From Perkinsela sp. pyNocScin1 (lineage: Eukaryota; Euglenozoa; Kinetoplastea; Prokinetoplastida; Perkinselidae), in NCBI GenBank assembly GCA_964019655.1, contig CAXHTR010000006.1, positions 1-64,000 on the forward strand: a stretch of DNA of 64,000 nt, read 5' to 3'. This document shows positions 51,725 through 60,391 of the stretch, one piece after another (position 1 is the first letter of the stretch; the number at the start of each line of letters is the position of its first letter). Under the pieces are notes generated by a model that saw only the letters and a program-made list of their open reading frames with translations, did no database searches and was not told where the DNA came from. Position numbers and translations under genes: made by a program.

Positions 51725-53527
51725 ATGTACACTAATGATATCGCAGAGCTCCGAAAGCTTCGTGAGCAGCGCTATCGCGAATCTCGACAGAAACATACAC
51801 CACAGAGTGAAAGTAGAGCTTCATCTCCCGTCCAAAGCACCGCTGATGTCGAGAAGCAAAATGCACTTAAGTTTCAGCAAAAATATGGTTGTGACGGAAA
51901 ACGGGCACTACCCAACGGTGGGGTTCAGTCACTCAAGAGTAATAAACTTTTGTCATTTGCGTTGCAGGCAAAAGATGAGATTCAGTCATTAGTCCACCGT
52001 GTTGCCAGTCGACTGATTGAAAATGACACGACAAAAGAAGATAAATCTATTATCGAGAGGCTTAAAAAAGCCGAAAAGAGTGAAAAAAATCAGCGGAAAG
52101 CTCGCCTAAATGAAAAGAGAGAAGCTCGGGAAGCATGCAAAAAAGCCCAGGCAAGCTCAGAGCACCGTGAAAGTTTCATACTGCCTGTGCCTCAACAGAC
52201 CTCTCTTTTTTCTTGCCTGAATACAGAAATAAGTGAATCATCAGACGGTGAGAAGCGCCCGGTGCAGAAACTTCAAGCGAAGCAATGGTATAAGCTGCAT
52301 GCTTCAGATACTTTTCGTCTGTACAGCTTTTTCACATCTAATGCTAAAGAATCACAGAAAATGCAGAAAGGCAAAGATGCATATCTTAAAAGGGCTAAGA
52401 GCTTTGCATCAGACTTACGCAGGGTTAGTCCCCAGCGGTTGAAAAAAGGTGTCACAAGACCTCCCCTGACAAATTTTCTAACGGAGGTGAAGAAATTTGA
52501 GCAGAGCAAGAATGCCTTTATAGCATGTGCGCGAAAGTTCCTACACTCTTCTGACGAGAAGCGGTTCGAAGAAATCCGTAATAAATGCTTGCAACCAGAG
52601 GCCTCACATCATAAGTTCTTCGCTTTGATTTTGCGCGTTGATGGAGCCCATGAAAAAATGCACATCTCTATGCAGCTGTCACTCGCTGTAAGAAATGTAT
52701 TGATTGCAAGTGTTCTGCAGTCAGCTAATGCCATTTCTAGCGCCCAAAAGCAAGAGATTCGCTCTTTAGAGCAAGATAGAGATCACCACGAAATTCTGTG
52801 TTGCTCAGAAGAAAAAGCTGCTCGAGTACTGCGCACGCTTTCCGATTTCGGAAAAAGAACGCATGTGGTCATTTTACTACGAGCCGGTGAGGCAGCTTTT
52901 GCAGTCTTCGAGGATCAGCGACCAGTTCTATCAAAAGTTATAAAAAAGTATGTTAGTCGACGAGCGCAAGGCAGCTCCCAATTTTTGAAAGATGGTGGCT
53001 TTGGTTCATCGAGGGTACAGTATTCTGGAAAAATAGCGAATGCTGACATGGAAAATACTTCTTTAGAGCAGGAAAATAGCAAGTCATTGCAGTTTTCCTT
53101 CAATAAAAAGAAAACCAAATCAGGTGGTCGACGTAAAAATGGCTGCAGGAGCGTCGGTGCACAGATTCGGCGACTGCAGTTTGATGAGTTTGTCATTGAT
53201 ACGCAGGGCTTTCTCGCATCAGAAACCTGGCGATCGCTCCTCGCTCAGAGCGAAGCCATTTGGATCGCATGCACAAACCTTGAGCTCGCTCATCATATTT
53301 TTTATACCCCGAAGCATGATGCGTACGAAAAGATTCTACACGACAAAGTCCGCATGCACCAATCATCGGCTCTGGATTGCGTTGTGCTTGACGACCTGCG
53401 GGTCCACCGCGTACCAATTAACACCCGTCGTCCAACATTCTCTGAAGCATGTAGATGTTACTTAGAAATGACGAGCATTCAGATCTCAGCCCCCGTAGCG
53501 CAGAAATTGAAAAACTCCGAACAATGA
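51725..53527 (+). CDS. Vms1/ANKZF1-like peptidyl-tRNA hydrolase (VLRF1 domain)
   Basis: 600 residues. The VLRF1 domain begins near 375 with VVILLRAGEAAFAVFED, followed by KKYVSRRAQGSSQFLKDGG with the catalytic-type Gln419, then after a basic linker SVGAQIRRLQFDEFVIDTQGFLASETW and an IWIACTN strand. Family members cleave nascent chains from peptidyl-tRNA on stalled 60S subunits (ribosome quality control). The N terminus (1-150) is basic and coiled-coil-like. Neither the C2H2 zinc finger (normally before VLRF1) nor C-terminal ankyrin repeats are visible, so it is a reduced version. Ends 87 bases before the next gene. Confidence 0.82.
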   Translation: MYTNDIAELRKLREQRYRESRQKHTPQSESRASSPVQSTADVEKQNALKFQQKYGCDGKRALPNGGVQSLKSNKLLSFALQAKDEIQSLVHRVASRLIENDTTKEDKSIIERLKKAEKSEKNQRKARLNEKREAREACKKAQASSEHRESFILPVPQQTSLFSCLNTEISESSDGEKRPVQKLQAKQWYKLHASDTFRLYSFFTSNAKESQKMQKGKDAYLKRAKSFASDLRRVSPQRLKKGVTRPPLTNFLTEVKKFEQSKNAFIACARKFLHSSDEKRFEEIRNKCLQPEASHHKFFALILRVDGAHEKMHISMQLSLAVRNVLIASVLQSANAISSAQKQEIRSLEQDRDHHEILCCSEEKAARVLRTLSDFGKRTHVVILLRAGEAAFAVFEDQRPVLSKVIKKYVSRRAQGSSQFLKDGGFGSSRVQYSGKIANADMENTSLEQENSKSLQFSFNKKKTKSGGRRKNGCRSVGAQIRRLQFDEFVIDTQGFLASETWRSLLAQSEAIWIACTNLELAHHIFYTPKHDAYEKILHDKVRMHQSSALDCVVLDDLRVHRVPINTRRPTFSEACRCYLEMTSIQISAPVAQKLKNSEQ

Positions 53528-53614
53528 CCCCAGCTTGATCTGCTACTACTGCGCTTCCTATACATTCTTGTAACTATGGTTTAGTCATATTTTATTCTTA
53601 ATTCATGTAGCAGT

Positions 53615-54424
53615 ATGCGGCGAAACTGTATTTACCGCTTTTATATGAGGCATGGGAAGATGCACGTTGATTGCAAAGTTTTATCCAGAGATCACAAGCT
53701 TTCACTCAGCATCGAAGGGGCTGTGCTAGATCCGAGCGTACCACATACGATATTTCCGCATTATTGCTTGGAAAACCTTCGATCACCTAGTAGGTTTCTT
53801 CCATCAGGATTTTTCGTCGAAGAAAAAACAAAAATTCCCCATCCACAGCAGAAAAAATCGCTAATCGATGCAATCCTCGCAGGTCCGATCGCATTCTACA
53901 TCGTTGGACAGCTCAATCCATGCTTTGAAAATGCACTCTTTGTGAACAGCAAAGATTGGGCCAAACTCGGTAAAGGCTTTAATGACGGACACGAGACGGA
54001 TGCACTTGACACTAATGTTGACATTCGTATCGGAAGGGACTGCATTGAACACAGCTCTTTCGTTACTGAGCTTAGACCTGGTGGTCTACTGAGCAAAAAA
54101 CCCATCACAGAGCTTCGCAAGTATGGAATGGTCGCAAATAGCCCAGCAGAGTCTCCTTGGGTGCCGAGGCCATGGACGCGGATGCGCCACTATGATATTG
54201 AGGAACTACAAAGAGGACCAGCGCTCAAAGAATACATCGGCCCAAACCCACGAAACGGATTGCAGTGGCGATTTTCACAGCACTGCAAGTATTTCCGTGA
54301 AGGCATATGGAGGGAAACAACACGGAAAAGAGACATGCACATGGGCTTTCATCACCACAGCTCTTGGCAAAAGAGCTATCAGCAATCTGTTCCAGAAGTT
54401 CGTGCATGGGCGCCTGGTCCGTAA
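53615..54424 (+). CDS. Unrecognised basic protein, possibly mitochondrial
   Basis: 269 residues. The N terminus MRRNCIYRFYMRHGKMHVD is Arg/His-rich with aromatic residues, a possible mitochondrial signal. The C-terminal third is rich in Trp, Arg and His (VPRPWTRMRHYDIEE..., then REGIWRETTRKRDMHMGFHHHSSW), a composition common in kinetoplastid mitoribosomal proteins. No domain or catalytic motif. Such lineage-specific mitoribosomal proteins are hard to identify by eye, so this is only a suggestion. Confidence 0.7.
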   Translation: MRRNCIYRFYMRHGKMHVDCKVLSRDHKLSLSIEGAVLDPSVPHTIFPHYCLENLRSPSRFLPSGFFVEEKTKIPHPQQKKSLIDAILAGPIAFYIVGQLNPCFENALFVNSKDWAKLGKGFNDGHETDALDTNVDIRIGRDCIEHSSFVTELRPGGLLSKKPITELRKYGMVANSPAESPWVPRPWTRMRHYDIEELQRGPALKEYIGPNPRNGLQWRFSQHCKYFREGIWRETTRKRDMHMGFHHHSSWQKSYQQSVPEVRAWAPGP

Positions 54425-54510
54425 TTCTGTATTTCTATGTGTTGGTGTTTCATATCAGCCCGTATTTACGTTTGATAACTTTTCTGTAGGTTTTTGTTCA
54501 TTTCTCAAAA

Positions 54511-55323
54511 ATGTTTCGCCGCAGAAGCAATGCAGCTGTCGCGCAGTCCGGTCTCCGAGTTTTCATTGTTTCGCCGAGCTTCGGAGGTAGCACAGTGGAG
54601 AGACTAGTTCAGAAGAACTGTAAGGGAAATTTTTATACCTTTTCTAAGTGCTTTCACCCGAGAAATTTGCGACATCACCCGCTATATTTCTTAAAAGACT
54701 CACTTATTTCAAAGCCAGAGATGCCGAAGTCCAATCTTAGAGCCCGCGACATTTTCACAGAAATCAGCTCTTGCAGTGGAGTATTCGGCTTACCAGGGTG
54801 CTGCCTTTGGGATCGGGTGCAAAGTATGGGCCCACAGAGGACTGTTATTATTTTTAATAATCCGTATAGTAGCAAAAATTCCGACGCGCTGCAGAATACG
54901 AGAGAAGAACTTCAAAAGCTCATCGGTATAGCAAGGTGGCTAAAGCGTTTGCTCAAAGAGACAGAGAGCATTTACCTCGCACTAATTGCGGTCGAAGCTG
55001 AGTTTGAGTACCTTTTGCAAAATTTGCACGCCCATAAATCCAAAGTTATTGGACACAATCGCGCAGCTACAATTGTTGAGATACCCGCGAACGAGCCTTT
55101 GCACCTTACAAGGAAGAAACTAGCCGATGCGCTTCGAATACCGAGCCATTCCTTCGACATATCGGTGGACAGCATGAAATGTGACGCTGAAATTCTTGCT
55201 GAAATTCATAAATGCATTCAACGAAAACTCTATAAGATAGTATTCGTCTTATCACTTGCAATAGGTCTCTTTCTTTGGTTTTTGCTTGGCGGTAAGCCTT
55301 ACAAGCGCGCCTCGAAAGAATGA
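54511..55323 (+). CDS. Unrecognised tail-anchored membrane protein
   Basis: 270 residues. A single hydrophobic helix near the C terminus (about 243-260, KIVFVLSLAIGLFLWFLLGG) followed by a basic end (KPYKRASKE), as in tail-anchored proteins; the bulk of the protein would face the cytosol. The N terminus is basic (MFRRRSNAAVAQSG). Four clustered Cys near residues 87-98 (SSCSGVFGLPGCC). No family recognised. Confidence 0.65.
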   Translation: MFRRRSNAAVAQSGLRVFIVSPSFGGSTVERLVQKNCKGNFYTFSKCFHPRNLRHHPLYFLKDSLISKPEMPKSNLRARDIFTEISSCSGVFGLPGCCLWDRVQSMGPQRTVIIFNNPYSSKNSDALQNTREELQKLIGIARWLKRLLKETESIYLALIAVEAEFEYLLQNLHAHKSKVIGHNRAATIVEIPANEPLHLTRKKLADALRIPSHSFDISVDSMKCDAEILAEIHKCIQRKLYKIVFVLSLAIGLFLWFLLGGKPYKRASKE

Positions 55324-55399
55324 GATCAGGTGCGTATGCTTTTCTATCCTTCAAGCTTAGTACGCCATTAGAGAAATGTGTTAAGTGTATTCTTAGAAT

Positions 55400-56218
55400 A
55401 TGCAGCGAACAGGAAGGTATTTTTCTTCGAGAGCGCAATGGGCAAGCGGACAAGATGGGGACCCTTGGGTGCGAGCAGCGCAAAAAATAGGCTATCAATG
55501 CCGCAGTGCGTTCAAGCTCATACAGATCGATGAGAAATATAAAATCTTCTCTCAATCGACCAAGTGTGTACTCGACGTTGGCTGCAACCCTGGGTCTTGG
55601 ATCCAAGTCGCAGCGAGCCGCTCGGACGCTTGTAGCATCATCGTTGGTGTAGATAGGAAAGTTTCTCCACACGTGCACTCGATGAACCTCGGCTTTCACT
55701 CATCTGGAAGAGGCACATCCCATATGCTCCATGAGGTTGAAAATCAGCACGTGATGGAACTTATTGATGGAGACATCACAGAGCCAGCAACTCAAGCCAA
55801 AGTAACAGCTACAATACGCTCGAAAAAATGTGCAGCAGATGTGGTTCAGTGTGATATCGCCCCCGACTGCTCTGGTGATAAGGTTCGAGACTTCTTCACT
55901 GCATCAAAAATCAATACAGAAGTTGCATATTTTTTCCAGAATAACGAGGTACTTCGAAGGGGTGGACACTTTGTTTGCAAGGTACTTGGTGGACATGAAT
56001 ACTCAAGAAGTCTCGCGGACAGGCTGCGGTACAATTTTGAGACTGTTCACCTCTGGAAGCCAGCTGCATCTCGCTTTTCATCAAGTGAACAGTACATTGT
56101 CGCTCTGCACTTTCGCTCCGGAAGCTCGAGCGGGCCAAACTCTCTTTCGTCGTGCGTCAGAGAACATCGATTTGATCTCGATTCATGGCCTGGGTTAACA
56201 GCGAGAAGACGACTATAG
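55400..56218 (+). CDS. MRM2: FtsJ/RrmJ-type rRNA 2'-O-methyltransferase (MRM2-like)
   Basis: 272 residues. FtsJ fold: DPWVRAAQKIGYQCRSAFKL with the first catalytic Lys39, AdoMet motif VLDVGCNPGSW at about 57-67, VQCDIAPDCSG with Asp152, VCKVLGG with Lys194, and SSEQY with Glu230, giving the complete K-D-K-E tetrad with spacing like E. coli RrmJ. The short basic N terminus (MQRTGRYFSSRAQW) suggests mitochondrial import, so the likely substrate is the mitochondrial LSU rRNA A-loop uridine, as for MRM2. An AG acceptor in TATTCTTAG lies 4 bases before the ATG. Ends disordered (about 245-272). Confidence 0.88.
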   Translation: MQRTGRYFSSRAQWASGQDGDPWVRAAQKIGYQCRSAFKLIQIDEKYKIFSQSTKCVLDVGCNPGSWIQVAASRSDACSIIVGVDRKVSPHVHSMNLGFHSSGRGTSHMLHEVENQHVMELIDGDITEPATQAKVTATIRSKKCAADVVQCDIAPDCSGDKVRDFFTASKINTEVAYFFQNNEVLRRGGHFVCKVLGGHEYSRSLADRLRYNFETVHLWKPAASRFSSSEQYIVALHFRSGSSSGPNSLSSCVREHRFDLDSWPGLTARRRL

Positions 56219-56236
56219 AAATTATAGTTTTCCTTT

Positions 56237-56779
56237 ATGAAAAGCTTGTGCGCTATATTACTGAAGGTTTGGGTTTTTTATGTTGCGATGATTTTATGGA
56301 GTGCAATCACCTTAAGCTGTGCAGATGCGAGTGATGATACGGCCCATACGTCGTGGAATCTTTTTTCTTGGCTGTTAGGTGAAGGGACATCAAATTACGC
56401 TGGAGAATCTGAAATTCAAGAAGACTCTGCCACCGTTTTCCCGGCAGATGATGGTCATATATCATCTCGACCGCTTGTCACCACGACTGCGAAAATCTTG
56501 GACAATCTCAGTGCGTTTACGATGGTCACACCACTTCTTTGCTGTCTGATTGTGTATGTCTTTATCAACGGTGTGCGCCAGACTTGGGCTATCGACAAAC
56601 CCTCCAGCCAGCAGCAGCAGCATGCAGCGAAGCATCATAGCCAGCGGCATTCTGATAGCGCATCCTCATTTTCAGATGTAACAGTCGGAGGGATTTACAA
56701 AGACATGACCATTCCTGCACGGCACCCAAAATCGAAAAGTATACGGGTGACAGGGAAATTTGGCCTCGGACTTATGTAA
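56237..56779 (+). CDS. Unrecognised secretory-pathway membrane protein
   Basis: 180 residues. N-terminal signal peptide or anchor (about 5-29, ending CADA), an acidic lumenal stretch (30-75), a transmembrane helix near 93-111 (FTMVTPLLCCLIVYVFING) and a basic cytosolic tail with a QQQQ run and Ser-rich segment. Type I topology is predicted. The overall plan resembles small ER membrane proteins, but no family is recognised. The gap to the previous gene is only 18 bases. Confidence 0.65.
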   Translation: MKSLCAILLKVWVFYVAMILWSAITLSCADASDDTAHTSWNLFSWLLGEGTSNYAGESEIQEDSATVFPADDGHISSRPLVTTTAKILDNLSAFTMVTPLLCCLIVYVFINGVRQTWAIDKPSSQQQQHAAKHHSQRHSDSASSFSDVTVGGIYKDMTIPARHPKSKSIRVTGKFGLGLM

Positions 56780-56847
56780 GGTGATAGCACCTGTCTTTTT
56801 CAATAGCTTCAGTTTAGGCCGAATTTACTTCTATTTTGGTATTTTCT

Positions 56848-58212
56848 ATGTGGCGCAGTACCTCCTCAAAGAGCATAGGTTGTATGGCAAGTTATATGCG
56901 ATGCTTTTCTAGCTTTGACGCATTGCCGCTTACACATTCGCAGATGATCGAAAAATATTACACGCCGAGCGCAAAGTGCGAAGACTTTCAAATGTTCTTC
57001 TCCAAAATAGAGGAAAAATTAGAAAGCTTTGAAAAATACATTCTTCGATGGCGAAAAGGCAAGTGGTCATTTCGCGTCTCAAACTTGATAACGTCGAGCC
57101 ATGATCGCCAGTGCCAACTTGAGCAAGTCGATATTTTGCGCGAAAAGTGGAAATCACTTGCATTAGAGAGACAGCAAGCGAAAAAGCAGTACACTATAAT
57201 AAAAGACGCCCTCAATTTGAAAGGGCCAGTAGTAAATCTGAATGTGATGGAACCGGATACGCAAAATATGGTAGAGAAGCACGTAGCTTCCCTAAGATGG
57301 GAGGGAAGAGTCGATGAGGCGCGCGAGCTCCGCGATGCTTGGCGATATTTAGAGAGTGATAGTACGCAAGCATTCAAAATCCTTCTTGAGCGCATGTGCT
57401 GCCTATACGGATTGATGAAAAACAACGCCTTTACCTCTGCATTCACAAATGTCATCGAGAGGAGTGCAGAAACTGGAAAAATTGTGCTTAATAAGGCAAA
57501 CCCATATGATGAAACAGCGCGGCTTCTCGTCACAAATGTACCAGTCATGGATATTTATTACGCATTCCTAGGATTTCAGCCGCACTCTATCGCGAACGAA
57601 AATGGGGGCTATGGCGAGGCAATCGGCAAATACCTTGCGATGAACCTGATGTGTAAATACGAGAGTATGTCACAAAAGTATCAGAGTAACCTTGGTAGTG
57701 GACCTGCAGATCAGAAAGAGCGTATTTTGTTCAGTACTCCTACAGAAGCATTGTTTTATAGTAATTTAAGCGGAGAGAGTCACTGGCCAAATAGTAATAC
57801 CCCGCGCTACCTGCACTTTCGAAAGACAAACGCATCGGAAACCTGCGCTAAAACTAAGGAATCTAGTGGTGATGGCGCATACATTGCCACACTCATCCTC
57901 GTAGCATCAGAGAATCCGCATGAGCGCAGGGTCCAGCTACCCGAGTTAAAGGAGCGAGAAGGCATCGCACGGCGTCTCGCATTCGTTCTCGGGGTACACC
58001 CTGACAATGTTCGACTGCGCATATTATTTCTCCCGCCAACGCACCTTGACACTGTCTCTATAGAACGAATGACTGATGTGCTTGATGGTAAGCTCTGGGC
58101 CCCAGAGTTTCAATGCTTTGAGGGATACTACGCGAAAGAGCTGGAGAGCTCAGATGTTGACTTCGCTGAACAGAGAAAGAAGATGCCCCAAGAAGATTGG
58201 AGAGAGCTTTAA
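56848..58212 (+). CDS. Unrecognised, probably mitochondrial protein
   Basis: 454 residues from the ATG at 56848 (the open frame further upstream lacks an ATG). The N terminus MWRSTSSKSIGCMASYMRCF has Ser, Arg and Lys and no acids, like a mitochondrial presequence. The body is largely helical and charged. A middle region (about 210-290) contains VTNVPVMDIYYAFLGFQPH and GGYGEAIGKYLAMNLM, and a C-terminal region contains HPDNVRLRILFLPPTHLDTVSIERM. No known motifs. Possibly a kinetoplastid-specific mitochondrial factor. Confidence 0.7.
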   Translation: MWRSTSSKSIGCMASYMRCFSSFDALPLTHSQMIEKYYTPSAKCEDFQMFFSKIEEKLESFEKYILRWRKGKWSFRVSNLITSSHDRQCQLEQVDILREKWKSLALERQQAKKQYTIIKDALNLKGPVVNLNVMEPDTQNMVEKHVASLRWEGRVDEARELRDAWRYLESDSTQAFKILLERMCCLYGLMKNNAFTSAFTNVIERSAETGKIVLNKANPYDETARLLVTNVPVMDIYYAFLGFQPHSIANENGGYGEAIGKYLAMNLMCKYESMSQKYQSNLGSGPADQKERILFSTPTEALFYSNLSGESHWPNSNTPRYLHFRKTNASETCAKTKESSGDGAYIATLILVASENPHERRVQLPELKEREGIARRLAFVLGVHPDNVRLRILFLPPTHLDTVSIERMTDVLDGKLWAPEFQCFEGYYAKELESSDVDFAEQRKKMPQEDWREL

Positions 58213-58286
58213 GCCTGGTGGGGTTTTTGAGTTTTGACTAAAATCTAAATTCTCTAGCGTTTGCCAATTTTTGCTACGATGATTTG

Positions 58287-59120
58287 ATGAAACAGCAGAA
58301 TATCTCTGAAGCACGAGCAATCGTCTCTATTTTCAAGCGCATGCAGCAGCTACACACCAATCCTTCCCTTGGAGATCGGCTTGTCAGCCTCCAGCAGAAT
58401 ATGCTAGCCATGGCTCAAGGTTGTGATGACTTTGCGCGAAGCGATGCTATCATTGATCCTAAAAAGGAAATTCTTGATTCGCTTCGTGATAGCACTCAAA
58501 ACATGGAGTCCGATGTGCTGCAAGATTTGCTCTTTTTGCATACAATGACGGAGAAGGGCCTCTTGAATGCAAATGATCGTAAAAATCTCATACAGAAGAT
58601 TTCAGAAAAGCATAGCCCACAGGATATTTCAAATGAGAGCAAGACAGAGCTGGTTCATGGTAGGTCCCGACCAATACAGGTCCCTGACACCCATGAGCGG
58701 TCAGAGGTAGAAGAGATGTCCCCCTTCATGCGCCTTCGAGCAGGGCATTTCAGTCTCCAGAGAGAGCTCCCAGAGAGAAGAGTTCAGCACAAAAGAATCA
58801 AGGTCATAGGTGACGTTGATCCAGCGAGTGTCAAGGCGTACGAAGATGCTCGTAGAAGAACTTTTGCGGCCATTCCATTCAATGGGTGTGTTTACACTGC
58901 ATCACCTGAGAGTGCAAATTCAAGACTGTGGTGTAAGTTTTGCGGCCAGAGATTCCCCAATCATGTGGCAACAGGGGAGCATGAGGCTAGACACAACTTC
59001 CTTCACGAATCAACTATGTACCGTTGGGCAGGCGCTGGTGGCATCCAAAGGCTCTCACAAATCAACGTCGAAGCTTCCCTGAAAGAAGGTAAGCACATTC
59101 CGAGAATGACAAATCGGTGA
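58287..59120 (+). CDS. Protein with single C-terminal C2H2 zinc finger (Pcf11-like finger?)
   Basis: 277 residues from the first ATG. N-terminal half is helical (about 1-110). One zinc finger near 222-245: WCKFCGQRF, then 11 residues, then HEARHNF, i.e. C-x2-C-x12-H-x3-H. The CxxCGxRF...H...H pattern followed by an N/F-rich helix resembles the C-terminal finger of the 3'-end processing factor Pcf11 and its plant relatives, which often stands alone in small proteins. No CTD-interaction domain is present. Function uncertain. Confidence 0.65.
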   Translation: MKQQNISEARAIVSIFKRMQQLHTNPSLGDRLVSLQQNMLAMAQGCDDFARSDAIIDPKKEILDSLRDSTQNMESDVLQDLLFLHTMTEKGLLNANDRKNLIQKISEKHSPQDISNESKTELVHGRSRPIQVPDTHERSEVEEMSPFMRLRAGHFSLQRELPERRVQHKRIKVIGDVDPASVKAYEDARRRTFAAIPFNGCVYTASPESANSRLWCKFCGQRFPNHVATGEHEARHNFLHESTMYRWAGAGGIQRLSQINVEASLKEGKHIPRMTNR

Positions 59121-59209
59121 GTAATCTTTTGCTTTACGAAACATCATTGGAAAAATAAAGCAACTGAGGTCCCAACCGTTTCTATTCCATAAGGTATAAT
59201 GAGAAAATA

Positions 59210-60304
59210 ATGTTAATCCGTACGCGACGCAATTATGCAACATCTCAAATGCAGCAATGGAAGCGGCGAAAGCTTCGAGAGCGGTATGACACGAGGAAAG
59301 ATAAGTTCTCATTCGTTGATACAAGCTCAGGCCTCAAGGCATCCGGCTTCGATTTTCCATCAATGCGCAAGCAGATGCTAAAGCGCGTTCGAAACGCTTC
59401 ATTAAGTGGATCATCTCCACTGTACCACATGCCGTCAAAAATGGATCCTAGCTCGTTTCACTCTATCCAGGGCAAGGGGGATGACGAGTCGCTTTCTTCG
59501 AGCCTAAACACTCTTGATATACAAAAGAAAATGCATATGTACGGTGATCATGCATGGAAGCATGGTGCTGAACCTCTTCCATACACACCGCTTATGGCCC
59601 GCAAGCTACAAGCAGGGAATTTGTGGCCAAGTGCACCAGAGGAAAAGGTGGACGTAAAATCTCTTCGAAATCTCTATAATGACGACGATATGACATATCG
59701 AGCGAAAAATTATGCTTTTAAAGTTGAGTACTGGCTTCGACGTGACCTCAAGGCCATGCCAGGAGTACTAGGAGACATGTTCAACTTTGAGCAGTTTATT
59801 CTTGTGCGGGTTCTGTGCTCCGCGAAGCGCCGTCAAATGTATATTGTGTGGTCTACTGTTCACCCAGGTGCAAGGTTCGAGATCGAGCCTGTTCTGACAC
59901 AGCTCAAATCATGGATTTATAGAAAAATCAAGCAACGAATTAAGAAGAATCGCGCGCCACTGCTTCCTGAGATCACGTGGGTGTACGAGCAAGGGGAGTC
60001 AACACAGATCAAAATGCCCAACGCCATGAAGAAGGAAATTCGTGAGACGGCTGCTGAGCTTTACAATGTCGATCTTCAAGCAAAGGTTGAGGAAATCAAG
60101 AAAATGGGAACTACAGAGATGCGCTTGGCGAAAACACCGTGGTATATGCCATATCTCTGGGCGAAGGATGAGAGAGTCAAGAAAGAAGGACTACGCAAGG
60201 CCTATCTCGATGACCTTGAGAGGTCGGGTTTCGACCGAGTCCGCGAGAATGAGCCAGACCAAATTATGGCTGACATGATGGCTCCAGCAAAACAAATCAC
60301 ATGA
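59210..60304 (+). CDS. RbfA-like ribosome-binding factor (probably mitochondrial)
   Basis: 364 residues. The core at about 200-263 (ILVRVLCSAKRRQMYIVWSTVHPGARFEIEPVLTQL, then IKQRIKKNRAPLLPEITWVYEQGE) matches the RbfA KH-like fold, in which a YVVW-type strand is followed by two helices and an (V)PxLxFVxD strand. RbfA assists small-subunit rRNA maturation. N- and C-terminal extensions double the usual length, as in kinetoplastid mitochondrial factors. The N terminus MLIRTRRNYATSQMQQWKRRKLR looks like a mitochondrial presequence. Confidence 0.68.
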   Translation: MLIRTRRNYATSQMQQWKRRKLRERYDTRKDKFSFVDTSSGLKASGFDFPSMRKQMLKRVRNASLSGSSPLYHMPSKMDPSSFHSIQGKGDDESLSSSLNTLDIQKKMHMYGDHAWKHGAEPLPYTPLMARKLQAGNLWPSAPEEKVDVKSLRNLYNDDDMTYRAKNYAFKVEYWLRRDLKAMPGVLGDMFNFEQFILVRVLCSAKRRQMYIVWSTVHPGARFEIEPVLTQLKSWIYRKIKQRIKKNRAPLLPEITWVYEQGESTQIKMPNAMKKEIRETAAELYNVDLQAKVEEIKKMGTTEMRLAKTPWYMPYLWAKDERVKKEGLRKAYLDDLERSGFDRVRENEPDQIMADMMAPAKQIT

Positions 60305-60336
60305 ATTGTAATGACCGTGCGTATGCTTTCCGAAAG

Positions 60337-60357
60337 AACTTTCCTATTTAATTTCAG
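60337..60357 (+). promoter_or_regulatory. Probable trans-splice acceptor for the editing ligase
   Basis: Pyrimidine-rich tract ending in TTTCAG. If used, the leader would contain one short out-of-frame ORF (ATG at about 60375, five codons plus TAG) before the ATG at 60392. Confidence 0.5.
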
Positions 60358-60391
60358 ACATCATTTATATTCATGGCAAAAAAAGTTTAGC

